A stretch of 6,834 nucleotides of DNA from Clostridia bacterium. Lineage in GTDB: Bacteria; Bacillota; Clostridia; Christensenellales; UBA1242. Location of the stretch: assembly GCA_017964105.1 (NCBI GenBank), contig JAGCSP010000094.1, positions 1 to 6,834 of the forward strand, written 5' to 3'. A program made the translations under genes and the position numbers. The notes under the pieces are model-generated. The model was not told the DNA's origin. It worked only from the letters and a program-made list of their open reading frames with translations, and did no database searches. Positions 1-6,110 of this stretch are shown one piece after another. The stretch's first letter is position 1. Each line of letters opens with the position of its first letter.

Positions 1-206
1 ATTTTTTGTGCTTTTTCTAGTTGTCCAACAATATATGGATTGTGTCCACCCATAAAGCTTGTCATAATTTTGCCTTCATTATTTAGCACAATTGTGATGC
101 ATGTGCAACATTGTTCTTTTACTAGCACCTCATCGCCGTGTGTTACACTTACAGTCAAATCATTATCTGTATCAAATTTAAATTTTTGTTCTTGCTCTTG
201 TTTCAT
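1..206 (-). CDS. Hypothetical protein with CCxC motif, 3' end cut off by window edge
   Basis: An open frame starts at ATG 206-204 and runs off the left edge after 68 complete codons without a stop. The start is supported by AGGAG at 217-213, 6 nt upstream. The visible part begins with a charged, Gln/Glu/Lys-rich stretch (MKQEQEQKFKF), followed by alternating hydrophobic and polar residues that suggest beta strands. It has a cysteine cluster at Cys33, Cys34 and Cys36 (EQCCTCITIV) and a later GGHNPYIVGQLEKAQ segment. No signal peptide or membrane segment is seen. I do not recognise the family. The start lies 14 bp after the cardiolipin synthase-like stop codon with no terminator between, so the two genes are probably co-transcribed. 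The cysteines could bind metal or be redox active, but that is only a guess. Confidence 0.7.
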   Translation of the reverse strand, partial: MKQEQEQKFKFDTDNDLTVSVTHGDEVLVKEQCCTCITIVLNNEGKIMTSFMGGHNPYIVGQLEKAQK

Positions 207-220
207 GTGTCTCTCCTATT

Positions 221-1744
221 TTATGTAATGTGCTCAAACAATTTTAAGAATTTTGACCACAATTTTATTGTCCACTTTCTTGATCTCATGTCTTTCATAG
301 TGAGCATGTGACAACTATTTAAGGTGCGCTCATAATCAAACTTGATTTCTTGCACAGTGTTTCCACCATAAATAAGTACTGCATTTTCAAAATGTGTATG
401 CATAGACCTAAAATCTAAACTAATGTTACCAAACATGGCTGTTGTGCCGTCAATGATAATACTTTTTTCATGCATAAAGCCTGGTGTGTATTCGTATATT
501 TTTACACCTGCCTTAATTAGTTCTACAAAATGTTCTTGTGACACTAAATGCCTATATTTATTTGTTGGAATTGTTGGGAATATGATTCGCACATCAATAC
601 CACTCTTTGCAGCAATTTTTAATTCATTGATACCATCGCGGTCAAGCATTAATTCTGGTGTTGCAATATAAATTGATTTGCTTGCAGTTGAGAATAAACT
701 TGCATACATATTTTTTGCATGTATATCTAGTGAATATGGGCTAACGCCAAATGGTTGTACCCATTCATTAGCTTTCCTCTTTGTTGCAATAGTTGTTCTG
801 TAACTAGACAAATCAACATCTTTTTTTGTTGCAAATTGCCAATCTGTAAGGAATAGCATTGCCATACTCCACACAGCTTCACCTGTGAGCATAAGGCCTG
901 TATCTTTCCAAGAACCATACATTTGTTTGTAATTCACATACAAGTCACCAATGTTTAGTCCGCTAATAAATGCGGTTTTGCCATCAATCACAAACATTTT
1001 ACGTTTTGTACGCATATTCACAATTGTACTAGAAAATAATCTAATCTTATTGAATGGAACAGCCTCTATGCAATAGTTTTCCAATTTTCTAAATATTTTG
1101 CTATCTTCAAATCTATTAGCTGAACCATAGTCATCGTATAAAACTTTTACTTCTACGCCTTGGCGCGCTTTGATTTTTAGAATATTGAATATATTATTCC
1201 ACAAATTTCCTTGTTCTATAATGTAACTTTCAATAAAAATGTATCTTTCTGCTTTTTTCAACTCTTCCAAAACATTATCAAAATAAACATCTGCCTCAGT
1301 AATGTATTTGGTGGTTGTGTTTTGATACACTGGCATATTAGTGGTATTTAGCACATAGTTGCTAATTTTGCCTTGGTAACCATTTTCACTTACCAAATCA
1401 TCTATTACTTGTTGATTTGGAAGCAATACAGAACTTGTTTTAAAAGCAATATTTTGCCATGCTCTGCGTCTTCTACTGCTACCCTTATTTTCTTTCAAAT
1501 AAATGTAAAGGCAAAGACCAAATAGTGGCAATATGAACACAATAATTATTCCAGCACTAGAGTAATGTCTGCCACTGATTGTAAATACAATTACAAGCAA
1601 AGCAAGAGCAATGCCAACTGATTGACCAATTGCAAATATTTTTGGATCAATTATAAGAAAGGTCACGACAAAAGCCACATTCAAAAGGAATGTGAAATAA
1701 AACATAAATTTTGGGGAATGTAAAAATTTAGTAAATTTTTTCAT
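221..1744 (-). CDS. cls: Cardiolipin synthase-like phospholipase D family membrane protein, first HKD motif altered
   Basis: This is a 507-residue protein from ATG 1744. Three hydrophobic segments (about residues 12-32, 36-56 and 64-83) are followed by a basic SSRRRR patch and two phospholipase D domains on the presumed cytoplasmic side. Family members condense two phosphatidylglycerols into cardiolipin and glycerol. The second HKD motif is intact: MHEKSIIIDG gives His425, Lys427 and Asp432, followed by GNISLDFRS. The first motif reads NMRTKRKMFVIDG, so Lys247 stands where the catalytic His is expected, while Lys249 and Asp254 are kept and GLNIGD follows. The usual WRDTH segment is SWKDTG here. 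Activity is therefore uncertain; it could be a one-site variant, a pseudoenzyme or a synthase with a different partner. Start choice: in-frame GTG 1777 and ATG 1762 lack a ribosome binding site and lie at or upstream of the predicted transcription start, while ATG 1744 has AAGTAAGG 5 nt upstream. The window-edge gene follows in the same likely operon. Confidence 0.88.
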   Translation of the reverse strand: MKKFTKFLHSPKFMFYFTFLLNVAFVVTFLIIDPKIFAIGQSVGIALALLVIVFTISGRHYSSAGIIIVFILPLFGLCLYIYLKENKGSSRRRRAWQNIAFKTSSVLLPNQQVIDDLVSENGYQGKISNYVLNTTNMPVYQNTTTKYITEADVYFDNVLEELKKAERYIFIESYIIEQGNLWNNIFNILKIKARQGVEVKVLYDDYGSANRFEDSKIFRKLENYCIEAVPFNKIRLFSSTIVNMRTKRKMFVIDGKTAFISGLNIGDLYVNYKQMYGSWKDTGLMLTGEAVWSMAMLFLTDWQFATKKDVDLSSYRTTIATKRKANEWVQPFGVSPYSLDIHAKNMYASLFSTASKSIYIATPELMLDRDGINELKIAAKSGIDVRIIFPTIPTNKYRHLVSQEHFVELIKAGVKIYEYTPGFMHEKSIIIDGTTAMFGNISLDFRSMHTHFENAVLIYGGNTVQEIKFDYERTLNSCHMLTMKDMRSRKWTIKLWSKFLKLFEHIT

Positions 1745-1767
1745 AACGACCTTACTTCTCATAATAT

Positions 1768-1796
1768 ATGATAGCACAAATTCTCTGTTTAATAAA
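1768..1796 (-). promoter_or_regulatory. Probable promoter of the cardiolipin synthase-like gene
   Basis: On the minus strand the -10 box TATCAT (1773-1768) is preceded by TGC, giving an extended -10. A weak -35 TTTATT (1796-1791) lies 17 bp upstream. Transcription would start near 1761, leaving a leader of about 16 nt before ATG 1744. This supports the shorter protein start. The assignment rests on pattern matching only. Confidence 0.4.
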
Positions 1797-1835
1797 ATAA
1801 TTTACACTTATATTATTAGTATTTTATGTGTTTTT

Positions 1836-1868
1836 AATAAAAAACTACTTTGGCATGGCCAAAGTAGT
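1836..1868 (-). terminator. Rho-independent terminator of the DAC-like gene
   Basis: A perfect 11-bp inverted repeat (ACTACTTTGGC / GCCAAAGTAGT, 1844-1868) has a 3-nt spacer. On the minus strand it is followed by TTTTTATT. It lies 12 bp past the TAG stop at 1881, so it closes the DAC-like unit and separates it from the cardiolipin synthase-like unit. The plus-strand side has no T run. Confidence 0.85.
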
Positions 1869-1880
1869 ATATAATTTTTG

Positions 1881-2999
1881 CTATTGATTTAAATCTGTTA
1901 ATTCCATTTGTTTAAATTCAAGAACAGCTTGCTTGTCTGCTTGAGTAATATCACGTTTTGCATCTTTTTTAGACCTATAGAAGCTATCGCCTTCTTGGCT
2001 TTGGAAATATAGTCCTACAATACGTTTGCTAGGGTTACTAAGCAGCGTATATGCTGCACGTTTTCTTGCACCACCAACAATGTTTTTGGTTGTGCTAAGA
2101 TCTGTTTCTACAAACACATTATATGCAAGCACTCGTCCTGCATTGTCCATTACGGTAATACCATCATAATTAAGCATGGTTTCAAGCACATCTGCAAATG
2201 CCTTTAACTTGCTTTCGCTATATGCATTACTCTTTAAAAATAATTTTGCAAATTCAATTGGCTCTGGCAACCATGTACCATCTGCAAGAAGTCCTTTGTC
2301 TTTGTAATCTTTATCTACCACAAGGCAAAGCGTGCCATGCAATCTTTTAAATACATTTGCACAAATGTTGGTAAGATATATCTGAATATCTTCACGCTTC
2401 CTAACTGATGTTTTAATTTTTGATGTGCTATCTACTACAAGTGCATGAATAGCTTCTGCCCAATCGCTCTTAATGTCATTTACTAAATTAAAGCACACAC
2501 TAGTTGTGTTTCCTCTAATTCCTTTTAGTACCACCATACCTGTGCTAACCACATTGATAAAAAGAGCATTTAGTTTGCTAGGAAAAACAATTTTCTTTTC
2601 ACTATCAAACATATAGGAATACAAATCTCGTTCCTTAATGGAATTCAACACTTTTACAATTCCATACTCAACGCCAGTCTCACCAAACTCAATGTATATA
2701 GTCCAATTCTTTAAGCAAAAAGTCATAAGTGTTTTTAATCTTTGATTAAATAATGTGGTGTCCGCATCGTGATAAAAAGTTATTTTATTTGCATCTGGAA
2801 TAGAACGAATGAGTGTAGCAATACTAGACACAAGCAAAATGTTTGGTCTAATTTTTACACCCTCTTCTTCCCAGTTACAAAGTGAGTGAAATACGTTTAT
2901 AAGCTTATCTACATCACTAGATTTAAGTACATCAAATTCTAGTTCAACCATATTGCGCACAGACTCAGTTGCATTCATATAAAACACACTTGTTTGCAT
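1881..2999 (-). CDS. Divergent DisA_N/DAC-domain protein (putative diadenylate cyclase) with N-terminal sensor-like region
   Basis: This is a 372-residue protein with no membrane segment. The C-terminal half looks like a DisA_N/DAC domain, the fold that makes cyclic di-AMP from two ATP. HGTLCLVVDK (221-230) matches the first core strand. NYDGITVMDNAGRVLAYN carries Asp279-Gly280-Ile281 at the DGA site. GGARKRAAYTLL (309-320) carries Arg312-Lys313-Arg314 at the RHR site. IVGLYFQSQEG matches the late core strand. The N-terminal 200 residues have an EEEGVKIRPNIL segment and resemble the accessory domains of DACN-type cyclases, unlike DisA (C-terminal DNA-binding) or CdaA (membrane helices). The DGI and RKR changes leave activity open; the conserved Asp, Gly and two Arg favour nucleotide binding. 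The start is firm: GGAGG at 3011-3007 lies 7 nt before ATG. The gene stands alone between its own promoter and terminator, next to an ECF sigma pair. The family call is by motif recognition and was not searched. Confidence 0.72.
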   Translation of the reverse strand: MQTSVFYMNATESVRNMVELEFDVLKSSDVDKLINVFHSLCNWEEEGVKIRPNILLVSSIATLIRSIPDANKITFYHDADTTLFNQRLKTLMTFCLKNWTIYIEFGETGVEYGIVKVLNSIKERDLYSYMFDSEKKIVFPSKLNALFINVVSTGMVVLKGIRGNTTSVCFNLVNDIKSDWAEAIHALVVDSTSKIKTSVRKREDIQIYLTNICANVFKRLHGTLCLVVDKDYKDKGLLADGTWLPEPIEFAKLFLKSNAYSESKLKAFADVLETMLNYDGITVMDNAGRVLAYNVFVETDLSTTKNIVGGARKRAAYTLLSNPSKRIVGLYFQSQEGDSFYRSKKDAKRDITQADKQAVLEFKQMELTDLNQ

Positions 3000-3022
3000 A
3001 CTTCACCCTCCCTCTTTTTGTT

Positions 3023-3031
3023 ATTATAACA
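3023..3031 (-). promoter_or_regulatory. Extended -10 promoter of the DAC-like gene
   Basis: On the minus strand TGTTATAAT (3031-3023) is a perfect extended -10 element. No good -35 lies 16-18 bp upstream (TAGGAA at 17 bp), which is tolerated by extended -10 promoters. Transcription would start near 3016, giving a leader of about 17 nt that holds the GGAGG ribosome binding site. Confidence 0.5.
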
Positions 3032-3070
3032 AAACGATTGAATTTTTCCTACAATTTAAAGCATCTTTTT

Positions 3071-3104
3071 AATAAAAAATATATACTTTTTGCCACAAAG
3101 TATA
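3071..3104 (-). terminator. Terminator of the sigma / anti-sigma-like operon
   Basis: An 8-bp AT-rich inverted repeat (TATACTTT / AAAGTATA, 3082-3104) has a 7-nt loop. On the minus strand it is followed by a T-rich tract, TATTTTTTATT (3081-3071). It lies 29 bp past the stop of the 97-residue gene. The stem is weak in G+C, but the position and T tract fit an intrinsic terminator. Confidence 0.6.
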
Positions 3105-3133
3105 CCAGCAAAGGATAAAAAATACACCAAATG

Positions 3134-3427
3134 TTACTTTGATGTATCTTCATCTATTTCTTCTTGTTGTTGCACAGAGCTAGAATTTCCTTCTCTGCCC
3201 CATATGATAAATGGCATTGCTGCCATAACCGCAAACACTAATACTAGTGACATTGCAATTGCTACTACAAATTTTGTATTTAGTGAATGCACTCTGTTGT
3301 TTTCTTTTACTTCTTTCTTTTTATTTGTTTCTGGTGTAACAGCTACTGCGTTTACTGCATCAAAGCAATTTGGCATTACGTCTGTTACTTCTTTTTTCAA
3401 AGCTTTTAATAAATCTTTTTCTTTCAT
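3134..3427 (-). CDS. Small single-pass membrane protein, putative anti-sigma factor
   Basis: This 97-residue protein has a charged N-terminal cytoplasmic region (MKEKDLLKALKKEVTDVMP), a linker rich in Lys, Glu and Asn, one membrane helix at about residues 53-76, and a short polar, acidic C-terminal tail of about 20 residues (Gln/Glu/Asp/Ser rich). It starts 21 bp after the ECF sigma stop. A perfect AAGGAGGT (3442-3435) lies 7 nt before ATG, so the pair is clearly one operon. This order is typical of a sigma factor with its membrane-bound anti-sigma factor. The N-terminal ALKKEV...MPNCFDAV pattern resembles the cytoplasmic start of clostridial anti-sigma partners; no zinc-binding HxxxCxxC motif is seen. 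The outer part is very short for a sensor. The role is inferred mainly from position; I do not recognise a named family. Confidence 0.72.
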   Translation of the reverse strand: MKEKDLLKALKKEVTDVMPNCFDAVNAVAVTPETNKKKEVKENNRVHSLNTKFVVAIAMSLVLVFAVMAAMPFIIWGREGNSSSVQQQEEIDEDTSK

Positions 3428-3448
3428 AGCTGTTACCTCCTTATGTTT

Positions 3449-3976
3449 TTAATTTGCACCTATATGCGATTTTAATTTTTTCAATGCGTTATTATATGAC
3501 CATAACACAGTGCCAAGTGGCTTATCTAATATTTCAGCAATTTCTTTGTGTTTATACCCAGACACTGCATACATAAGCACTATTTGCAATTCTGCATCAT
3601 TCAACACTTGCTTTGCTATGCTAAATATTGGAATGTCATATTTATTTGTGTTATCTTCACTCGTGGCAAGATATTCATTTTCCACAAAATCTACCACTTG
3701 CTCACGTTTGCGTTTTTTGTATTCATTGATACACAAATTTTTGCAAAGCGTTAGTACCCACGCGTAGCCATTTGTGTTTGGTTTGTAAAAATTAATTTTT
3801 TCACGAACTTTAATGTACGTGGCCATCATAGCATCTTCTGCTTCGTGTGCATCTTTCACAATGCTAAGACACATCGAAAAAACGCCTTTGTTTGTAAGAT
3901 TGTATACATTTTCAAAAGCTTTATTGTCGCCATACTGCATTCTTATTAAACTCTTGTTTAGTGCGTGCTTATCCAT
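3449..3976 (-). CDS. ECF-type RNA polymerase sigma factor
   Basis: This 175-residue protein has the two-domain layout and length of sigma-70 family ECF factors. Region 2 (about residues 12-90) includes VFSMCLSIVKDAHEAEDAM and NGYAWVLTLCKNLCINEYKKRKRE, which bind core polymerase and the -10 element. Region 4 (about 120-171) includes LNDAELQIVLMYAVSGYKHKEIAEIL and GTVLWSYNNALKKLKSHI, with a helix-turn-helix at about 140-165 for -35 recognition. The usual SxGTVKSR-like turn is KPLGTVLWSYNN, so the -35 contact helix departs from common ECF groups. ATG 3976 has GAGG 7 nt upstream. The membrane protein gene follows 21 bp later, as expected for an anti-sigma partner. Its own promoter looks like a housekeeping type rather than a typical ECF type, so autoregulation is not evident from sequence. 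The target regulon is unknown. Confidence 0.9.
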   Translation of the reverse strand: MDKHALNKSLIRMQYGDNKAFENVYNLTNKGVFSMCLSIVKDAHEAEDAMMATYIKVREKINFYKPNTNGYAWVLTLCKNLCINEYKKRKREQVVDFVENEYLATSEDNTNKYDIPIFSIAKQVLNDAELQIVLMYAVSGYKHKEIAEILDKPLGTVLWSYNNALKKLKSHIGAN

Positions 3977-4000
3977 GAGTCTGCCTCAAAGTACAGCACT

Positions 4001-4030
4001 ATTGTATCACAAAAGCTTTGAAAAGTTCAA
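4001..4030 (-). promoter_or_regulatory. Promoter of the ECF sigma operon
   Basis: On the minus strand the -35 TTGAAC (4030-4025), an 18-bp spacer and TGATACAAT (extended -10, 4009-4001) make a good housekeeping promoter. Transcription would start near 3994, about 18 nt before the ATG. The spacer contains the 8-bp palindrome AAAGCTTT (4012-4019), too short to claim as an operator. Confidence 0.6.
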
Positions 4031-4108
4031 TTGTTCTTACACTATTACAACACATAAATTATTTATTTTATTGGGCAAAAACCACAAAAATTAAATATAT
4101 TTTATATA

Positions 4109-4137
4109 TTGACAAACAATATTTTTTATTATAAAAT
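4109..4137 (+). promoter_or_regulatory. Strong promoter of the 53-residue membrane protein gene
   Basis: A perfect -35 TTGACA (4109-4114), a 17-bp spacer and the -10 TAAAAT (4132-4137) give the best consensus promoter in the window. Transcription would start near 4144, leaving a leader of about 40 nt. It diverges from the sigma promoter, with about 80 bp between the two -35 boxes. Confidence 0.7.
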
Positions 4138-4184
4138 GTGTATGTATTGAAAATTAACCTAACAATTTAACGAGGTAAACAACT

Positions 4185-4346
4185 ATGACAAATAAAGTTT
4201 TAAATATTATTATCGCAGTTTTGGCAGTATTTATTGCAGTATTCTTTTCTATGCGTATGGTATATTGGGGCATGGAAATAAACGAAAAAGATAAGGAAAT
4301 GAACAATACAAATCCTGCTGCTATTACCTATACAATTGAGAAGTAA
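4185..4346 (+). CDS. Small single-pass membrane protein, 53 residues
   Basis: ATG 4185 to TAA 4346 encodes 53 residues. GAGG (4172-4175) lies 9 nt upstream. A hydrophobic helix (VLNIIIAVLAVFIAVFFS, about residues 5-22) is followed by a polar tail with alternating Glu, Lys and Asn, ending AAITYTIEK. One basic residue precedes the helix and Arg24 follows it, so topology is unclear. The consensus promoter upstream, the ribosome binding site and a strong terminator 16 nt after the stop frame a complete, independently expressed gene. It is the only protein gene on this strand and lies between the divergent ECF sigma operon and the 455-residue gene. I do not recognise the family. Small membrane proteins of this size often modulate a larger membrane complex, but no partner can be named here. 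Confidence 0.72.
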   Translation: MTNKVLNIIIAVLAVFIAVFFSMRMVYWGMEINEKDKEMNNTNPAAITYTIEK

Positions 4347-4355
4347 ATAAAACAC

Positions 4356-4387
4356 AAAAAAAGACAACCACTCAGGTTGTCTTTTTT
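4356..4387. terminator. Bidirectional rho-independent terminator
   Basis: The stem GACAACC / GGTTGTC (4363-4369 with 4375-4381) has the loop ACTCA. It is flanked by A7 on the left and T6 on the right, so both strands read as hairpin plus U run. It ends the 53-residue gene on the plus strand. On the minus strand it overlaps the stop codon (4388-4386) of the 455-residue gene. Confidence 0.9.
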
Positions 4388-5753
4388 ATTGCATAATGTC
4401 ATCTTCTTCGGGTTGTGCATCTTCTTTTAGGTCAATATTTGGATTGCTAAGATAAATCTCTTCGCCATCTTCAATTTTGGTTACTTCTTTACCATTATAT
4501 TGCCTACCATCTGCATACACCAAATTATATTCTGAATCATAGAATAATTCTTCGCCGCCATCTGTGCGATATTCAGATGCTTTTAGACCATTGTCTTCTT
4601 CATCAATATCATAATAGTCATCTTGTTCTCTTTCTTTGCGTTCTTGTTTTTTGATTGCTTTATTTAATTGTTCTTGTGCAAAGTTTGCATAATCAAGAGC
4701 CATCTTATCTGTTTCGTTTTGTGTATACAAATAATAATTATCTTCACATGCTGCAATATTTATAGGATACATATGCACAAGTATTTGTTCTGGCAAAACT
4801 GATTTTGGTGCAAGCTTTGTAAGCACACGAGCAAATATTTTGTTTCTTAGTTTGTCTTGTTTTTCTTCATCCAAATTGCTTGTATCTAATTCTATCTTGC
4901 TGTAATCTGTGCCGACAATTTCAAATTTGCAATTTCTCCAATCGAGTGAACCCTTAGCATTAAGTCCAAATAAGTATGGATTATATAATGCACTCATGCC
5001 ATCTGCCCCAGTTGCAAAATCAAATATTTTCAAATATTCATCTTTATCAACTTCTCCATTGATTGCAAATTGTGGCAATGGTGCATGATTTCTAAACTTG
5101 CGTGCACCATCAAAAAGAGGGTGCTTTTCTGTAATTACTTCTTGTGCAAAATTGTCAATATATTTTTCAATATCTTCTACGCTACGCAATGATTTTTCAG
5201 GTTTGTGCCTAAAATAGTAATCCGCAAATGCTCTTTGATATTCCACAAAGCACACAAGTGTATGAAGGTCTGACATGTCAATTGGCTTATGTGATTCCAC
5301 TAAACTTTTAATTGTTTTAGCATTTTCTTCTACCAATTTACTGTTGCCAAGTATTTCATTGTATTTATCAGACAATTTTTTATAGTATGTATAGTTTGGT
5401 GAATATTGTGAAGCGTATTTCAATTCATTTTCTACTTCGCGTAGTTCGTTTTTGATGCAACTGTAATAATATGATGGTTGCCCCATCTTTAAGCCTTTAC
5501 GATATGTGTGGTAATAATATTTGTGGAAAGGTGTTTTAATCTCCCCACCATCTTCATAAGCAGGTTTTGCAAATGTATTGTTAAAGTGATTAATAAACAC
5601 ACCAAAAGCATCACCAAAACTATTTTTAATAATTTCCTGGATTGCCTTGTTGTTTTCGCTTACGATACCACGCATATATTTCCATGCCACTATTGATTTG
5701 TCTTTTGCAGGAAGTTTATCATAATCTGCAAGTGTATTTATAACATATTTCAT
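4386..5753 (-). CDS. Unrecognised 455-residue cytoplasmic protein with Tyr-rich and acidic regions
   Basis: No family or catalytic motif is recognised. The protein has no signal peptide or membrane helix and is likely cytoplasmic. Residues 79-131 hold 13 tyrosines in 53 positions, in clusters such as HKYYYHTYRK, PSYYYSCIK and YTYYKKLSDKY. A helix-prone, charged section follows (about 100-210). The middle (about 225-345) looks globular, with GADGMSALYNPYLFGLNAKG and PEQILVHMYPINIAACEDNYY. Residues 355-390 are strongly charged (QERKEREQDDYYDIDEED). A beta-rich C-terminal piece repeats a DG-turn pattern (DGGEELFYDSEYN, YADGRQYNGKEV, EDGEEIYL) before an acidic tail ending EEDDIMQ. The start ATG 5753 has GAGG 11 nt upstream, a rather long spacing. 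It has its own promoter with an embedded dyad and its own terminator, so it is a regulated single-gene unit downstream of the signal peptidase fragments. Confidence 0.85.
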   Translation of the reverse strand: MKYVINTLADYDKLPAKDKSIVAWKYMRGIVSENNKAIQEIIKNSFGDAFGVFINHFNNTFAKPAYEDGGEIKTPFHKYYYHTYRKGLKMGQPSYYYSCIKNELREVENELKYASQYSPNYTYYKKLSDKYNEILGNSKLVEENAKTIKSLVESHKPIDMSDLHTLVCFVEYQRAFADYYFRHKPEKSLRSVEDIEKYIDNFAQEVITEKHPLFDGARKFRNHAPLPQFAINGEVDKDEYLKIFDFATGADGMSALYNPYLFGLNAKGSLDWRNCKFEIVGTDYSKIELDTSNLDEEKQDKLRNKIFARVLTKLAPKSVLPEQILVHMYPINIAACEDNYYLYTQNETDKMALDYANFAQEQLNKAIKKQERKEREQDDYYDIDEEDNGLKASEYRTDGGEELFYDSEYNLVYADGRQYNGKEVTKIEDGEEIYLSNPNIDLKEDAQPEEDDIMQ

Positions 5754-5790
5754 TGCAAAGGTTTCCTCTTAATCTTTAGTTACATTTATT

Positions 5791-5819
5791 ATTTTACTAT
5801 AAATAGTAAACTTTTGCAA
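5791..5819 (-). promoter_or_regulatory. Promoter of the 455-residue gene
   Basis: On the minus strand the -35 TTGCAA (5819-5814), a 17-bp spacer and the -10 TAAAAT (5796-5791) form a good housekeeping promoter. Transcription would start near 5784, giving a leader of about 30 nt. An 18-bp dyad fills the spacer (separate entry). No terminator is seen between this promoter and the upstream signal peptidase frame, so some read-through is possible. Confidence 0.6.
5793..5810. promoter_or_regulatory. Candidate operator: 18-bp dyad in the promoter spacer
   Basis: TTTACTAT-AA-ATAGTAAA is a perfect inverted repeat with 8-bp arms. It covers most of the spacer and part of the -10 box of the 455-residue gene promoter, the classical place for a repressor site. 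The 2-nt centre and the lack of a T run on either strand argue against a terminator. The binding protein is unknown and no repressor gene is in the window. Confidence 0.45.
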
Positions 5820-5828
5820 TACCCCACT

Positions 5829-6104
5829 TTATTTGAATGGATTATAAAAATAATTGAGTAAGGCAATTAATGAACTTTTACCTGCTCTCACAATTATTTC
5901 CACCTTGCCAACAACGTCACTCATAGCAAAACTACCTTCGGTAGAACTATCGTCACTATTGTGCCTATTGTCGCCAAGCACAAACACTTCACCATCGCGC
6001 ACTCTTATTGCGCTTTGCAAATAATGCTCTTTATCCACAAATAAATTGTCATCATTTTTGTGGCTCTCTTTGTAATTTTGGAATAATGCATATTCTTTTG
6101 CCAT
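5829..6104 (-). CDS. Signal peptidase I, C-terminal part after an in-frame stop
   Basis: This 91-residue frame carries the C-terminal part of signal peptidase I. GEVFVLGDNRHNSDDSS (residues 38-54) is the box E motif GDNxxxSxDS, with Gly44, Asp45, Asn46, Ser50 and Asp52. GSFAMSDVVGKVEIIV is the usual last core strand. It lacks the catalytic Ser and Lys, which are in the upstream frame at 6111-6524. Both parts are in the same reading frame, separated only by TAA and the codons AAT GGC before this ATG (6104-6102). No ribosome binding site precedes that ATG, so independent translation is doubtful. Compared with typical enzymes, the stretch between the two halves is longer and polar (KESHKNDDNLFVDKEHYLQ). 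I read it as the second half of one gene broken by a nonsense change, or joined by read-through. Confidence 0.72.
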   Translation of the reverse strand: MAKEYALFQNYKESHKNDDNLFVDKEHYLQSAIRVRDGEVFVLGDNRHNSDDSSTEGSFAMSDVVGKVEIIVRAGKSSLIALLNYFYNPFK

Positions 6105-6110
6105 GCCATT

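Noticed and set aside
40..228. Plus-strand open frame of 62 codons
   Set aside because: It lies opposite the minus-strand gene at 1-206, which has a good ribosome binding site; this frame has none and its composition is Cys/Ser-rich antisense-like.
423..918. Open frames inside the cardiolipin synthase-like gene (plus 423-671, minus 727-918)
   Set aside because: Both are fully inside the conserved PLD-family coding region and show no own start signals.
1745..1777. Longer start (GTG 1777) for the cardiolipin synthase-like protein
   Set aside because: No ribosome binding site precedes it, and the probable -10 box (1773-1768) lies within the extra codons; ATG 1744 fits better.
3090..4094. Plus-strand frames at 3090-3452, 3510-3767, 3548-3754 and 3813-4094
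   Set aside because: They overlap the sigma / anti-sigma-like operon in antisense; no ribosome binding sites, and the Cys/Phe/Ser-rich content is typical of antisense translation.
4171..4346. The 53-residue frame as a chance open frame
   Set aside because: Rejected as chance because promoter, ribosome binding site, membrane helix and terminator are all present in the right order.
5508..5696. Plus-strand frame of 62 codons
   Set aside because: It is antisense to the start of the 455-residue gene, with no translation signals.
5793..5810. The 18-bp dyad as a terminator for the signal peptidase gene
   Set aside because: The loop would be only 2 nt, the stem is almost all A-T, and no T run follows on either strand.
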